Assembly: GCF_900113875.1 (NCBI RefSeq)
Contig: NZ_FORA01000001.1
Coordinates: 186,001-250,000 of the forward strand
DNA from: Jannaschia pohangensis
Lineage (GTDB): Bacteria > Pseudomonadota > Alphaproteobacteria > Rhodobacterales > Rhodobacteraceae
Direction of reading: 5' to 3'
Length of the DNA: 64,000 nt
A program made the position numbers and the translations under genes. Below, piece by piece: positions 51,698 to 61,700 of this stretch. Within the stretch, counting starts at the first letter, position 1; each line of letters starts with the position of its first letter. The notes below the pieces were generated by a model. It searched no databases, had not been told where the DNA came from, and saw only the letters and a program-made list of their open reading frames with translations.

Positions 51698-52921
51698 ATG
51701 CGCCCAGTGAAACGCCGCCGCGTTTTGTACATTCCGGGGTACGACCCCTTCCACCCGCGGCGCTACCGTGAACTTTACCGCAAGGAAGGCGCGGCGCAGG
51801 CGGCCATTTCGGCTTATGCGCTGGACCTGTCCAAGGGGGACGGGCCCTATTCCTGGAACGTCCGCGCCGAGATGGACGGTGCGGTGACCGACACAAGGGT
51901 CGAGGTTCTGGTCTGGTCCGACATCGTCGCGGGCAGCATGTCGGGGTCGATCCCGGCGACCTATCTTCAACTGCTTCGCACCTCCTGGATCTACATCGGA
52001 TCGGGCGCGCTGTTTCGCCTGATGCGCCTTCGCAAGGGGCCGGTGATCGCCGCGCTTTATCCGGTGGTTTTCCTGTTGGCTCAATTGCTTGTGGCGGTCC
52101 TGTTGGGGGTCTTTGCCTTCTGGCTGGTGCGCGCCGGGGTTTCGGCGCTGCCGGTCGGGGTGCCGTTGACGGTGACGGGTTCGATCCTGGGGGCCTTGGC
52201 GGGACTTGGGGTCGGGGTCTTGCTGCTGCGCTGGTTCAAGGCCAAGGATTCCAAGGTCTTCGCCTACTATCTGATGCACGACTACGCCTTTTCGGCCCGG
52301 TGGAAGGGGGCCAATCCTCCGGCACTCGAGGCGCGGATGGCGGATTTCGGGAAAAAGGTTCTCGACGCGCTCGACAGTGACGCGGACGAGGTGCTGATCG
52401 TCGGCCATTCGTCAGGCGCACATCTGGCGGTCTCGGTGCTGGCCGACCTGATCCGCGCGGGGCAGGTGCCCGAGGGTCGCCTGTCGTTCCTGAGCCTCGG
52501 TCACGTCGTCCCGATGGTCAGCTTTCTGCCGGATGCCAGACAGTTACGGCGCGATCTTCATGTGATGGGTGGCCAGAGCCTGATCCCTTGGGTCGATGTG
52601 ACAGCCCCCGGCGATGGCTGTGCCTTCGCGCTCTGCGATCCTGTCGCGGTCAGCGGGGTCGCTCCCGATCCACAGACTGGCCCTCTTGTCCTCTCGGCGG
52701 CCTTCACGCAAACCCTGTCACCCGAGCAATGGAAGGCCATGAAGCGGCGGTATTTCCGACTGCACTTTCAGTACCTTTGCGCCTTTGACCGACCCGGCGA
52801 CTACGACTATTTCCGGATCACTGCGGGGCCGATGACACTGGGCCAACGATACGAGGGGCGCGCGCCGAGTCCGTCGCGCCTGACCCGTCCGGTCAATGGC
52901 TATCCGGACATGGCCCCGTGA
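51698..52921 (+). CDS. Membrane protein with hydrolase-like domain
   Basis: The 407-residue protein has an N-terminal segment with VLYIPGYDPFHPRRYRELYR, two hydrophobic helices in the middle (around residues 125-145 and 155-180), and then an alpha/beta-hydrolase-like part with VLIVGHSSGAHLAVSVLADL, in which the Ser could be the nucleophile. I do not recognise a named family. Its stop codon lies inside the start of the cytochrome P450 gene (GTGA overlap), so the two proteins are made together and may act on the same lipid-like or hydrophobic compound. Confidence 0.65.
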   Translation: MRPVKRRRVLYIPGYDPFHPRRYRELYRKEGAAQAAISAYALDLSKGDGPYSWNVRAEMDGAVTDTRVEVLVWSDIVAGSMSGSIPATYLQLLRTSWIYIGSGALFRLMRLRKGPVIAALYPVVFLLAQLLVAVLLGVFAFWLVRAGVSALPVGVPLTVTGSILGALAGLGVGVLLLRWFKAKDSKVFAYYLMHDYAFSARWKGANPPALEARMADFGKKVLDALDSDADEVLIVGHSSGAHLAVSVLADLIRAGQVPEGRLSFLSLGHVVPMVSFLPDARQLRRDLHVMGGQSLIPWVDVTAPGDGCAFALCDPVAVSGVAPDPQTGPLVLSAAFTQTLSPEQWKAMKRRYFRLHFQYLCAFDRPGDYDYFRITAGPMTLGQRYEGRAPSPSRLTRPVNGYPDMAP

Positions 52922-54300
52922 TCCCGCCCAAGCCCCCGTCGCGCGAGGGCCGCGTGGGTCTGATCGGCTATGCCCGCCGTTTCCGGCAAGACATCCTGAG
53001 CGCGCAGCCCGCCCGGCTTTATCGCGCGTGGATGGCGGAATTTCGGACACCGTTCTTTCGCAGCTACATGATGAACGACCCGGAACTGATTGATCTGGTT
53101 CTGAAACAGCGGCCCGATGATTTCCCAAAATCCGACCGGGTGCGCGAAGGGCTGGCCCCGCTTCTGGGGCGGTCGGTTTTTGTCACGAACGGCGAGGAGT
53201 GGAAACGCCAGCGCCGCATCATCGACCCGGCCTTCGGCAAGGGCCGCCTGAAAGAAGCGTTTCCGGCAATGCTGGAGGCCAGCGACGCGATGGTCGCGCG
53301 ACTGTCTGATGGCGTGCACGAAGTCGAGGAACTGGCCAGCTACGCCGCCGCCGATGTCATCTTTCGCACGCTGTTTTCCGTGCCCATCGAGGACCGGTTG
53401 GCGGCGCAGGTCTTTCAGGAATTCCGCGACTATCAACGCACACAACCCCTTCTGAACATTGCCGCTTTGCTGCCTTTGCCGCGCTGGATGCCGCGCTTTC
53501 ACAAGCGGCGGACGCGGGCGGCGGCGGCGTCGATCCGGGCGGCGATTGCGGCTTTGGTGGACCGGCGGGCGGCGGAGATCGCGGCGGGGAGGGCGCCAGA
53601 CGATCTGGCGACCAAGATCATGACCTTTGCCGACCCCGAGACGGGGCATCGCTTTTCCCCCGAAGAGATGGTCGATCAGGTCGCGATTTTCTTTCTGGCC
53701 GGTCACGAGACTTCGGCGTCGGCGCTGGCCTGGGGCTTGTACCTGTTGGCGCGGGATGCGCAGGCGCAGGACCGGGTCGCGAGCGAGGCGGCGCTCGATT
53801 GGGAAAACTTCACGTTTTCCGAGCTTTCCAAGCTGGTGTTCACGCGCGACGTGTTCCGCGAGACGCTGCGCCTCTATCCGCCGGTGCCGATGATGGTGCG
53901 CGAGACAACGCGGGCGGAGACGTTTCGGGGACGGGAGGCGCCAGTGGGGGCGCAGTGCGTGCTGAGCCCCTGGCACCTGCATCGGCATGAGCGGATGTGG
54001 GACGATCCGGACGCATTTGATCCGGGGCGGTGGCAGACGGAAAAAGGACGTGAAAGCAGCCGCTTGGCCTATATGCCGTTCAGTGCGGGACCGCGGGTCT
54101 GCACCGGGGCGGGCTTTGCCATGGCCGAGGGCGTTCTACTTTTGGCGCGGTTTATCAACGACTTCGAGGTCGCGCCCGACGGGCCGGAGCCGGTGCCGGT
54201 GGCGCATCTGACGGTGCGGGCGAAGGACGGCATCCGCCTGCGCCTGACCCGCCGGAACCGCCCGAAATCGACGTATTCAGAGCGGGTGATCCACGGGTGA
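52918..54300 (+). CDS. Cytochrome P450
   Basis: The 460-residue protein is a P450 monooxygenase with I-helix AGHET (261-265), ETLR (315-318) for the K-helix ExxR pair, and heme-binding PFSAGPRVCTGAGFA with proximal Cys395. There is no membrane anchor or fused reductase. It begins with GTG overlapping the stop of the membrane hydrolase-like gene. The substrate is unknown; related enzymes in this family often hydroxylate fatty acids or terpenoids. Ferredoxin partner genes are not adjacent. Confidence 0.92.
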   Translation: MIPPKPPSREGRVGLIGYARRFRQDILSAQPARLYRAWMAEFRTPFFRSYMMNDPELIDLVLKQRPDDFPKSDRVREGLAPLLGRSVFVTNGEEWKRQRRIIDPAFGKGRLKEAFPAMLEASDAMVARLSDGVHEVEELASYAAADVIFRTLFSVPIEDRLAAQVFQEFRDYQRTQPLLNIAALLPLPRWMPRFHKRRTRAAAASIRAAIAALVDRRAAEIAAGRAPDDLATKIMTFADPETGHRFSPEEMVDQVAIFFLAGHETSASALAWGLYLLARDAQAQDRVASEAALDWENFTFSELSKLVFTRDVFRETLRLYPPVPMMVRETTRAETFRGREAPVGAQCVLSPWHLHRHERMWDDPDAFDPGRWQTEKGRESSRLAYMPFSAGPRVCTGAGFAMAEGVLLLARFINDFEVAPDGPEPVPVAHLTVRAKDGIRLRLTRRNRPKSTYSERVIHG

Positions 54301-54340
54301 TCTGCGTCCGACGTGAATTCAGGCCACCCGCGCCCCCGGA

Positions 54341-54844
54341 TCAATCCTTGCCGCGATAGGGCTGAACGTATTGCAGGGCCATGTCCCAGGGGAAGAAGAT
54401 CCAGGTGTCCTGACTGACCCCGGTGATGAAGGTGTCGACCATCGGCTCGCCCTTGGGCTTGGCATAGACGGTGGCGAAATGCGCCTTGGGATACATCTGG
54501 CGCACGATTTCCAGTGTCTTGCCGCTGTCCACAAGGTCGTCGATCACCAGAATGCCGGTGCCGTCGCCCACCATCGCCTCGTCGGGCTTGGACAGCACCT
54601 GTGCATCGCCCTGGGCCTGATGGTCGTAGGACTTGATGGAGATCGTATCGACCAGCCGGATATCGAGTTCGCGCGCGACGATCATCGCCGGGGCCATGCC
54701 GCCCCGCGTGATGGCGACGATGGCCTTCCACGCGCCGTTGTCGGGGCCCTTGCCATCCAGCCGCCAGGCGAGCGCGCGGCTGTCGCGGTGGATCTGGTCC
54801 CAGGAGATATGGAAGCCTTTTTCGTGGGGGAGTTGGGTGGACAT
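54341..54844 (-). CDS. gpt: Xanthine phosphoribosyltransferase
   Basis: The 167-residue protein is a purine phosphoribosyltransferase with the PRPP-binding motif [16 protein letters not shown]. It resembles Gpt, which converts xanthine and guanine to nucleotides in purine salvage. The N-terminus ([19 protein letters not shown]) is typical of Gpt. Around 14 bp separate it from the upstream LysE-family gene, which is on the same strand, but the functions are unrelated. Confidence 0.88.
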   Translation of the reverse strand: MSTQLPHEKGFHISWDQIHRDSRALAWRLDGKGPDNGAWKAIVAITRGGMAPAMIVARELDIRLVDTISIKSYDHQAQGDAQVLSKPDEAMVGDGTGILVIDDLVDSGKTLEIVRQMYPKAHFATVYAKPKGEPMVDTFITGVSQDTWIFFPWDMALQYVQPYRGKD

Positions 54845-54858
54845 GGAAACCTCCGGGA

Positions 54859-55467
54859 TCAGGACGTGATGAGAAGCCGCAGCCCGAGGCCGCCGAGGAC
54901 AAGCGCCATGGCGCGCGACAGCGAAGGCTTGAGCGCGATGTAGCGGGCGCGGATGCGGTCGCGGGACATGAGATAGGCGAGGGCCGAATAGAGCACGATT
55001 TCAAGGACGATCTGGTTGACGGTGATCAGCGCCATCTCGGCCGCCGAAAGGCCCGGCGGGAAGATCACCAGAAGGACACCGGCAGCGAAGAGGATGCTTT
55101 TGGGATTGCCGAGGTTCAGCAGGAAGCCGTTGAGGAAGGCGCGGCGGCGCGACACGGGCGGCGCGGCCCCCGGCGGGTCGTTGGCGCCGCGCCAGATCAG
55201 GACGGCGAAGACCAGGACAAGGACCGCGCCACCGATGCGCAGGAACGTGTAGGCGGTCGGGATCACCTCGAACAGGGTGGCGAGGCCCAGAAGGGCGGCC
55301 AGCGTCCAGAGGCCCGCCATGACGCCAAGGCCGACGCCCGTCATCACGCCTTCGCCACGCCCGCCCCGCAGGGACGCCTGCACACAGATCAGGAACGCGG
55401 GGCCGGGGGCCGCGACGGCGAAGAACAGCGCCAGGTTGAAGGCCAGAAGATGCGTCGCGGTCAGCAC
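54859..55467 (-). CDS. LysE/RhtB-family exporter
   Basis: The 202-residue protein has about six helices and the LysE pattern: [20 protein letters not shown] in the first third and [10 protein letters not shown] in the middle. LysE/RhtB proteins export amino acids or related compounds. The start is GTG. The upstream fabI gene ends 4 bp before it, so it is probably cotranscribed with fabI and gpt. Confidence 0.85.
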   Translation of the reverse strand: MLTATHLLAFNLALFFAVAAPGPAFLICVQASLRGGRGEGVMTGVGLGVMAGLWTLAALLGLATLFEVIPTAYTFLRIGGAVLVLVFAVLIWRGANDPPGAAPPVSRRRAFLNGFLLNLGNPKSILFAAGVLLVIFPPGLSAAEMALITVNQIVLEIVLYSALAYLMSRDRIRARYIALKPSLSRAMALVLGGLGLRLLITS

Positions 55468-55471
55468 CGCG

Positions 55472-56287
55472 TCAGCCGTCCTTCTTGTCCAGCGTCATGT
55501 CGGGGGCGTCGACGTTCTTCATGCCGACCACGTGATAGCCCGCGTCGACATGGTGGATGGTGCCGGTCACCGCCGACGACAGGTCCGACAGCAGATACAT
55601 GGCCGATTGCCCGACCTCGTCCTGGGTGACGGTGCGGCGCAGGGGAGAATTGTATTCGTTCCACTTCAGGATGTAGCGGAAGTCGCCGATGCCGGACGCG
55701 GCCAGCGTCTTGATCGTGCCCGCCGAAATGGCGTTCACGCGGATGCCGTCGCGGCCCAGATCCTCGGCCAGATATTGGACCGAGGATTCGAGCGCGGCCT
55801 TGGCCAGACCCATGACGTTGTAATGGGGCATGACCTTTTCGGCGCCGTAGTAGGAGAGCGTCAGGGCCGAGCCGCCGTTCTTCATCATCTTCTCGGCGCG
55901 CTGCATCACGGCGGTGAAGCTGTAGACCGAGATGTTCATCGTCATCAGGAAGTTGTCGAGCGAGGTGTCGATGTAGCGGCCGCGCAGTTCGTTCTTGTCG
56001 GAAAAGCCGATGGCGTGGACCACGAAATCGAGGTTGTCCCAGAGATTGCCCAGATCGGCGAACATCTGGTCGATGGTCGCCCCTTCGCCCACGTCGCAGG
56101 GCAGGACGATGTTCGACCCGACCTGCGCGGCCAACGGCTCCACCCGTTTCTTGAGCGCCTCGCCCTGATAGCTGAACGCGAGTTCGGCCCCCTGCGCGTG
56201 GCAGGCCTTGGCGATCCCCCAGGCAATGCTCTTGTCGTTGGCGAGACCCATGATGAGTCCGCGTTTGCCTGCCATGATACCGGCCAT
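55472..56287 (-). CDS. fabI: Enoyl-[acyl-carrier-protein] reductase (NADH) FabI
   Basis: The 271-residue protein is an SDR of the FabI type, which performs the last step of each fatty acid elongation cycle. Marks are [20 protein letters not shown] for the cofactor loop, the catalytic Tyr-x6-Lys arrangement in [14 protein letters not shown], and YHVVGMKN at the end. Start may also be the second Met (residue 5). It is the first gene of the fabI-lysE-gpt set and diverges from pdxH. Confidence 0.93.
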   Translation of the reverse strand: MAGIMAGKRGLIMGLANDKSIAWGIAKACHAQGAELAFSYQGEALKKRVEPLAAQVGSNIVLPCDVGEGATIDQMFADLGNLWDNLDFVVHAIGFSDKNELRGRYIDTSLDNFLMTMNISVYSFTAVMQRAEKMMKNGGSALTLSYYGAEKVMPHYNVMGLAKAALESSVQYLAEDLGRDGIRVNAISAGTIKTLAASGIGDFRYILKWNEYNSPLRRTVTQDEVGQSAMYLLSDLSSAVTGTIHHVDAGYHVVGMKNVDAPDMTLDKKDG

Positions 56288-56368
56288 AGTCCCCTCCGAC
56301 TTGTCTTGGCACCGGCTTTAGGCGAAAGGCTGATGTGCAGCAAGGTTATCGGGCGCAAGGGGGTCGGG

Positions 56369-56980
56369 ATGGCGGCGGAACGGAGCGGGATTTTCGAGGG
56401 CAACGACCCGATCGCGATTGCGCAGCGTTGGCTGTCCGAGGCCGAGAAGACCGAACCCGAGGACCCGAACGCCATCGCGCTGGCCACGGTGGATGCCGAT
56501 GGGTTGCCCAATGTGCGGATGGTTCTGTTGAAGGAGATCGAGGCGGACGCCTTTGTCTTCTATACCAATTTCGAGGGCAAGAAGGGTCAGGAGCTGGCCG
56601 CCCATCCCAGGGCCGCCTTCGTCATGCACTGGAAGTCGCTGCGCCGTCAGGTGCGGGTGCGCGGCCCTGTAGAGCGGGTCGAGGATGCGCAGGCGGATGC
56701 CTATTATGCGTCGCGGTCGTTGCAGTCGCGTCTGGGGGCCTGGGCATCGGACCAGTCCCGACCGCTCGAAAGTCGGGCCAGCCTGATGGCCAAGGTCGCC
56801 AAGGTGACGGCGACCAAGGGGACATCCCCGGCGCGACCGCCGTTCTGGGGCGGGTTTCGTATTCGCCCCGTCGAGATCGAGCTCTGGGCGGACGGGCCGT
56901 TCCGGCTGCACGACCGGTTCCGGTTCGTGCGCGGGACAGATTCGCAGGGCGGCTGGACAGCGGCGCGCCTGAACCCGTGA
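56369..56980 (+). CDS. pdxH: Pyridoxamine 5'-phosphate oxidase
   Basis: The 203-residue FMN enzyme oxidises pyridoxine or pyridoxamine phosphate to PLP. Typical elements are [51 protein letters not shown] and the C-terminal [12 protein letters not shown]. The start at 56369 (MAAERSGIF) yields a normal length; an upstream ATG near 56333 in the same frame is possible. It faces away from fabI. Confidence 0.93.
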   Translation: MAAERSGIFEGNDPIAIAQRWLSEAEKTEPEDPNAIALATVDADGLPNVRMVLLKEIEADAFVFYTNFEGKKGQELAAHPRAAFVMHWKSLRRQVRVRGPVERVEDAQADAYYASRSLQSRLGAWASDQSRPLESRASLMAKVAKVTATKGTSPARPPFWGGFRIRPVEIELWADGPFRLHDRFRFVRGTDSQGGWTAARLNP

Positions 56981-57019
56981 GACACGGACGACAGTAAACG
57001 AACATTAACGAAAATACGG

Positions 57020-57049
57020 AAATGGTTAACGAAGATTAACCATTTTTAT
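57020..57049. promoter_or_regulatory. AT-rich palindrome between pdxH and the cold-shock gene
   Basis: Perfect 10-bp arms AAATGGTTAA and TTAACCATTT surround a 6-base spacer, followed by TTAT. It could serve as a weak terminator for pdxH, or, given TTAA-N6-TTAA and further TTAACG words nearby, as a CtrA-type recognition region for the cold-shock gene (the usual spacing is N7). I cannot decide between these. Confidence 0.5.
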
Positions 57050-57201
57050 CGTCTGCCCGGCGGAGACGCGCGCATGACGCAACGGAAATGGCCGGGGAGT
57101 GTTCTGAAACTGCGAAAAATAGTTGCTTTGCGGTTCTGCGTCAGTTTTTCACCACCGTGCGCCAACGAGAATACCCTGATGGATTTTAGAAAGGGAACGT
57201 T

Positions 57202-57723
57202 GTGAGTAACGTTGAGGTATCGATAGCAGCTGCCAGAACGACCGGAACCGTGAAGTGGTTCGATGCAACCCGGGGGTTCGGGTTCGTGGTGTCGGACGAG
57301 GTGGAACGTGATGTTTTGCTGCACGTGAATGTCCTGCGGAATTTTGGACAGAGCTCGGTCGCCGATGGCAGCCGGGTGGAATTCAGTTATCAAGCCAGCG
57401 ACCGCGGTCTGCAGGCCGTTGAGGTATTCGATATCGTGGCCCCCGAGGTGGAAGTGACCGAGGACGAGCCCGAGTATCTGCAGCCCGTGCCCGAAAACCT
57501 GCCTTATGAACCTGCCCGCGTGAAATGGTTCGACAAGGGCAAGGGGTTCGGCTTCGCCAACATTTTCGGGTCGGCCCAGGACATCTTCATACATGTCGAG
57601 GTATTGCGCCGCTTCGGACTTGCGGACCTGTTGCCCGGCGAGGCAGTCTGCCTGCGTGCCATGGACGGCACGAGGGGCCGTCTGGCCGTAGAGGTGCGCC
57701 GTTGGGAAGACTACAGTCGCTAG
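57202..57723 (+). CDS. Protein with two cold-shock domains
   Basis: The 173-residue protein holds two cold-shock domains, residues 14-76 (TGTVKWFDATRGFGFVVSD) and 104-168 (ARVKWFDKGKGFGFANIFG), each with RNP1-like GFGF and the RNP2 region VLLHV or IFIHVEVL. A linker rich in Glu and Pro separates them. They bind single-stranded RNA or DNA. This double form is common in Rhodobacteraceae. The start is GTG, preceded by AAAGGGAA. The 3' end overlaps the DUF192 gene by 22 bp. Confidence 0.9.
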   Translation: MSNVEVSIAAARTTGTVKWFDATRGFGFVVSDEVERDVLLHVNVLRNFGQSSVADGSRVEFSYQASDRGLQAVEVFDIVAPEVEVTEDEPEYLQPVPENLPYEPARVKWFDKGKGFGFANIFGSAQDIFIHVEVLRRFGLADLLPGEAVCLRAMDGTRGRLAVEVRRWEDYSR

Positions 57724-58178
57724 CCATCGCTCTGGCCGGTCTCGTCGTATCGACGGGGCTGGCTTATCCGGCCTGCGCCCCTGACCGCGTCGATATCCGG
57801 GGAGACTTCGGGTCGGCGCGATTCTCGGTTGAGCTGGCCGTCACGCCGCAGGAACAGGCGCGGGGTCTGATGTTTCGCGACTCGATGCCGAAGATGGACG
57901 GGATGCTGTTCCTCTATGCGCAGGCGCGCGATGTGTCCTTCTGGATGCGCAATACGCTGATCCCCCTCGACATGCTGTTCATCGACGCCGAAGGCCGGGT
58001 TCTGCGGGTGCATGCCAATGCCGTGCCGCTGGACGAGACGCCGATCAACGCGGGCGGGCCGACGATCGCGGTCCTGGAGATCAATGGCGGATTGGCCGAA
58101 ACGCTCGGGATCGAGGCGGGGGCAGAGGTGCGGTCGCCCGCCTTGCCGCAGGAAAACGCGGCCTGGCCCTGCGACTGA
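57702..58178 (+). CDS. DUF192 family secreted protein (TTG start)
   Basis: The 158-residue protein belongs to DUF192: FSVELAVTPQEQARGLMFRD, GMLFLYAQARDVSFWMRNT and PLDMLFIDAEGRVLRVHAN. I place the start at the TTG at 57702, because it gives a normal signal peptide (MGRLQSLAIALAGLVVSTGL) and follows a GAGG site by 8 bases; no ATG or GTG in frame would give this. The reading frame overlaps the cold-shock gene end by 22 bp, so translation is likely coupled. The family may act on the cell envelope, but its function is not known. Confidence 0.8.
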   Translation: MGRLQSLAIALAGLVVSTGLAYPACAPDRVDIRGDFGSARFSVELAVTPQEQARGLMFRDSMPKMDGMLFLYAQARDVSFWMRNTLIPLDMLFIDAEGRVLRVHANAVPLDETPINAGGPTIAVLEINGGLAETLGIEAGAEVRSPALPQENAAWPCD

Positions 58179-58226
58179 GGTCGCGGGGCTTTTCCCCGTC
58201 GAACAACGCTGCTAGGGGACGGGCGT

Positions 58227-58303
<77 letters not shown>

Positions 58304-58506
58304 TTTTCCAAATCCCATCGCTGAAAACCTGTGAGTGGTTCTGTATGATCCACTCCGTTGCAGCCATGCCATAGTTTCTTGACGCAAGGTTAACATGGGG
58401 CCTGTGACGGCCAAAGTGGCGCGGACAAGGGGTTTTTATGGGTGTCATGAAAGTGACGTAAACGCCCCGAATCGCGCACCCCCGAGTCAACAGAAATTTC
58501 TTCCGG

Positions 58507-58524
58507 TTATCCCCGTTATCCACA
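58507..58524 (+). promoter_or_regulatory. Two abutting DnaA-box-like nonamers upstream of nrdJ
   Basis: TTATCCCCG (58507-58515) is directly followed by TTATCCACA (58516-58524); the second is a perfect consensus DnaA box, the first differs at two bases. DnaA controls ribonucleotide reductase genes in E. coli, so a similar role is plausible. Confidence 0.6.
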
Positions 58525-58572
58525 TTGACCGGGCAAGAACGGCGCAGCTATTGGTAGCGCCGTGCAGAGGTG

Positions 58573-58588
58573 CCACCATATGTAGTGG
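58573..58588 (+). promoter_or_regulatory. NrdR-box-like site upstream of nrdJ
   Basis: CCACCATATGTAGTGG agrees with the NrdR consensus (as I recall it, aCacwAtATatwGtGt) at about 13 of 16 positions. NrdR boxes come in pairs about 31 bp apart; at that distance upstream only a weak match (around 58542-58557) is visible. Confidence 0.55.
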
Positions 58589-58764
58589 TCCCGCACCGAG
58601 GTCGAGCAGTCGCCTCAGACGAGACCAAAGGGGTCGGACGCGCCAGGTTGGCGGCCGCTCCCCTGTCGTCTGGCGAGGGGTCGGGTGGATGGATGGACGA
58701 TTGGGCAGCCCATTGGTTCGGGCGCCTACTGCAAAATGAAAACACGGACTGGGGACGACACATC

Positions 58765-61700
58765 ATGCGGCTTGAGCGGAAATTCACGGAAGCGGGCAAG
58801 GACGCCTACGCTTCGCTTGGTTTCACCACAACGACATCGGAGATCCGCAATCCCGATGGCACGGTCGTGTTCCGGCTCGACGCCGTGGAGATCCCCGAGG
58901 GCTGGAGCCAGGTCGCCTCGGACGTGATCGCGCAGAAGTACTTCCGCAAGGCCGGTGTGCCCGCCGCATTGAAGCGCGTGAAGGAAAAGGACGTCCCCGA
59001 CTTCCTCTGGCGCTCTGTCCCCGATGAGGACGCGCTGGCCGAATTGCCCGAAGAGGAGCGGTTCGGCGGCGAGACGTCGTCCAAGCAGGTGTTCGACCGT
59101 CTGGCCGGGGCATGGGCCTATTGGGGCTGGAAGGGTGGCTATTTCAGCACCGAAGCTGACGCCCGCACATATTTCGACGAGATGCGTGTGATGCTGGCCC
59201 GCCAGATGGCCGCGCCGAACTCGCCCCAGTGGTTCAACACGGGCCTGCATTGGGCCTACGGCATCGACGGCCCGGCGCAGGGTCACCACTACGTCGACTT
59301 CAAGACCGGCAAGCTGACCCGCTCCAAGTCGTCCTATGAGCATCCGCAGCCCCACGCCTGCTTCATCCAGTCCGTCGCCGACGACCTGGTGAACGACGGC
59401 GGCATCATGGACCTCTGGGTCCGCGAAGCGCGTCTATTCAAATACGGCTCGGGCACGGGAACAAACTTCAGCCACCTGCGCGGCGAGGGCGAAAAGCTGT
59501 CGGGCGGCGGCAAGTCGTCGGGCCTGATGGGCTTTCTCAAGATCGGCGACCGCGCGGCGGGTGCGATCAAGTCGGGCGGCACCACGCGGCGCGCGGCCAA
59601 GATGGTCATCGTCGACATGGACCACCCCGATATCGAGGCCTTCATCGACTGGAAGGTGATCGAGGAGCAGAAGGTCGCGGCCATCGTCGCGGGCTCCAAG
59701 GCGCATCAGGCGCAATTGACCAAGGTCATGGAAGCCGTGCGCGCCTGGGACGGCGCCCTGGCCGATGCCTGCGATCCGGCAGTGAATGACACCCTCAAGG
59801 GCGTGATCCGTGCCGCCAAGAAGCACATGATCCCCGAGGCTTACATTCTACGCGTGCTGCAATACGCCAAGCAGGGCTACGACAGCATCGAATTCCCGGT
59901 CTATGACACCGATTGGGACTCGGAGGCCTACAACTCGGTCTCGGGCCAGAATTCCAACAACTCGGTCCGCGTCACCAACGCCTTCCTGCACGCCGTCGAA
60001 AAGGACGCCGACTGGGAGCTGACGAACCGCCGCGACGGCAAGGTCGCCAAGACCGTTCGCGCCCGCGAGCTGTGGGAGAAGGTCGGCCATGCCGCATGGG
60101 CCTGTGCCGATCCGGGGATCCAGTTCCACGACACCGTCAACGATTGGCACACCTGCCCCGAAGACGGCGCGATCCGGGGGTCCAACCCGTGCTCCGAGTA
60201 CATGTTCCTCGACGATACGGCCTGTAACCTGGCGTCGATGAACCTGCTGAAGTTCCTCAACGCGGATGGCACCTTCGACCACGAAGGTTATGTCCACGCC
60301 TCGCGGTTCTGGACCATCACGCTCGAAATCTCGGTCGCCATGGCGCAGTTCCCGTCCAAGGAAATCGCGCAGCGGTCCTATGACTTCCGCACCCTCGGTC
60401 TGGGCTATGCCAACATCGGCGGTCTTCTGATGAACATGGGTCTGGGATATGACAGCCGCGAAGGTCGTGCCCTGTGCGGTGCGCTGACGGCCGTCATGAC
60501 CGGCGTGTCCTATGCCACCTCGGCCGAGATGGCCGGCGAATTGGGCGCCTTCCCGGGCTATGCGCGCAACGCCGACCACATGCAGCGCGTGATGCGCAAT
60601 CACCGCACCGCCGCCCTTGGCATGACCGACGGATACGAGGCCCTGGCCGTCAAGCCGGTCGCACTCGACATCGCGGGTTGCCCCGACAAGACGCTGACGG
60701 CCATGGCCGCGCAGATCTGGGACGATGTGGTCGAACTGGGTTCCAAGCACGGCTTCCGCAACGCGCAGTCGACCGTGATCGCGCCGACCGGGACCATCGG
60801 TCTGGTCATGGATTGCGACACCACCGGGATCGAGCCGGACTTCGCGCTGGTCAAGTTCAAGAAGCTGGCCGGTGGCGGCTACTTCAAGATCATCAACCAG
60901 TCGGTGCCCGCCGCCCTGCGCAAGCTCGGCTATGGCGAGGCGCAGATCGGCGAGATCATCGCCTATGCCGTGGGTCACGGGTCGCTTGGCAATGCGCCGG
61001 GCATCAACCACACCGCGTTGGTCGGCCACGGCTTCGGCCAGGCGGAGATCGACAAGATAGAGGCGGCGCTGCCCTCGGCCTTCGACATTCGCTTCGTGTT
61101 CAACCAGTGGACCCTGGGCGAGGAGTTCTGCACCCAGACCCTCGGCATCCCGGCCGCCAAGCTGAACGATCCGACCTTCGATCTGCTGCGGCACCTGGGC
61201 TTCTCCAAGAAGGAGGTCGAGGCGGCGAACGATCACGTCTGCGGGACGATGACGCTGGAAGGCGCCCCGGGCCTCAAGCCTGAGCATCTGGTGGTCTTCG
61301 ACTGCGCCAACCCCTGCGGCAAGAAGGGCAAGCGCTTCCTGTCGGTTGAAAGCCATATCCACATGATGGCGGCGGCGCAGTCGTTCATCTCGGGGGCGAT
61401 CTCCAAGACGATCAACATGCCCAATTCGGCCACGATCGAGGATTGCCAGCGCGCCTATGAATTGTCCTGGTCCCTCGGGGTGAAGGCCAATGCGCTCTAC
61501 CGCGACGGCTCCAAGCTGAGCCAGCCGCTCGCCGCCTCGCTGGTCGAGGATGACGACGAGGCCGCGGATGTCCTGGAATCGGGCAACCCGCACGCCAAGG
61601 CGCAGGTCCTGGCCGAGAAGATCGTCGAGAAGGTGATCGTCAAGGAGTACCTGAAGGCGGCCCGCGAAAAGCTGCCCGAGCGGCGCAAGGGATATACCCA

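Larger units (their letters stand above)
58304..58764 (+). other. Long nrdJ upstream region without a recognised gene
   Basis: This 461-bp stretch between tRNA-Pro and nrdJ shows no coding frame I can support. It contains adjacent DnaA-box-like nonamers and a NrdR-box-like dyad, listed separately. I looked for a cobalamin riboswitch (B12 box), since nrdJ is B12-dependent, and saw none. Confidence 0.55.

Noticed and set aside
58304-58764. Cobalamin riboswitch upstream of nrdJ
   Set aside because: I looked for a B12 box and its characteristic pairing and did not see them. DnaA- and NrdR-like sites explain regulation better.
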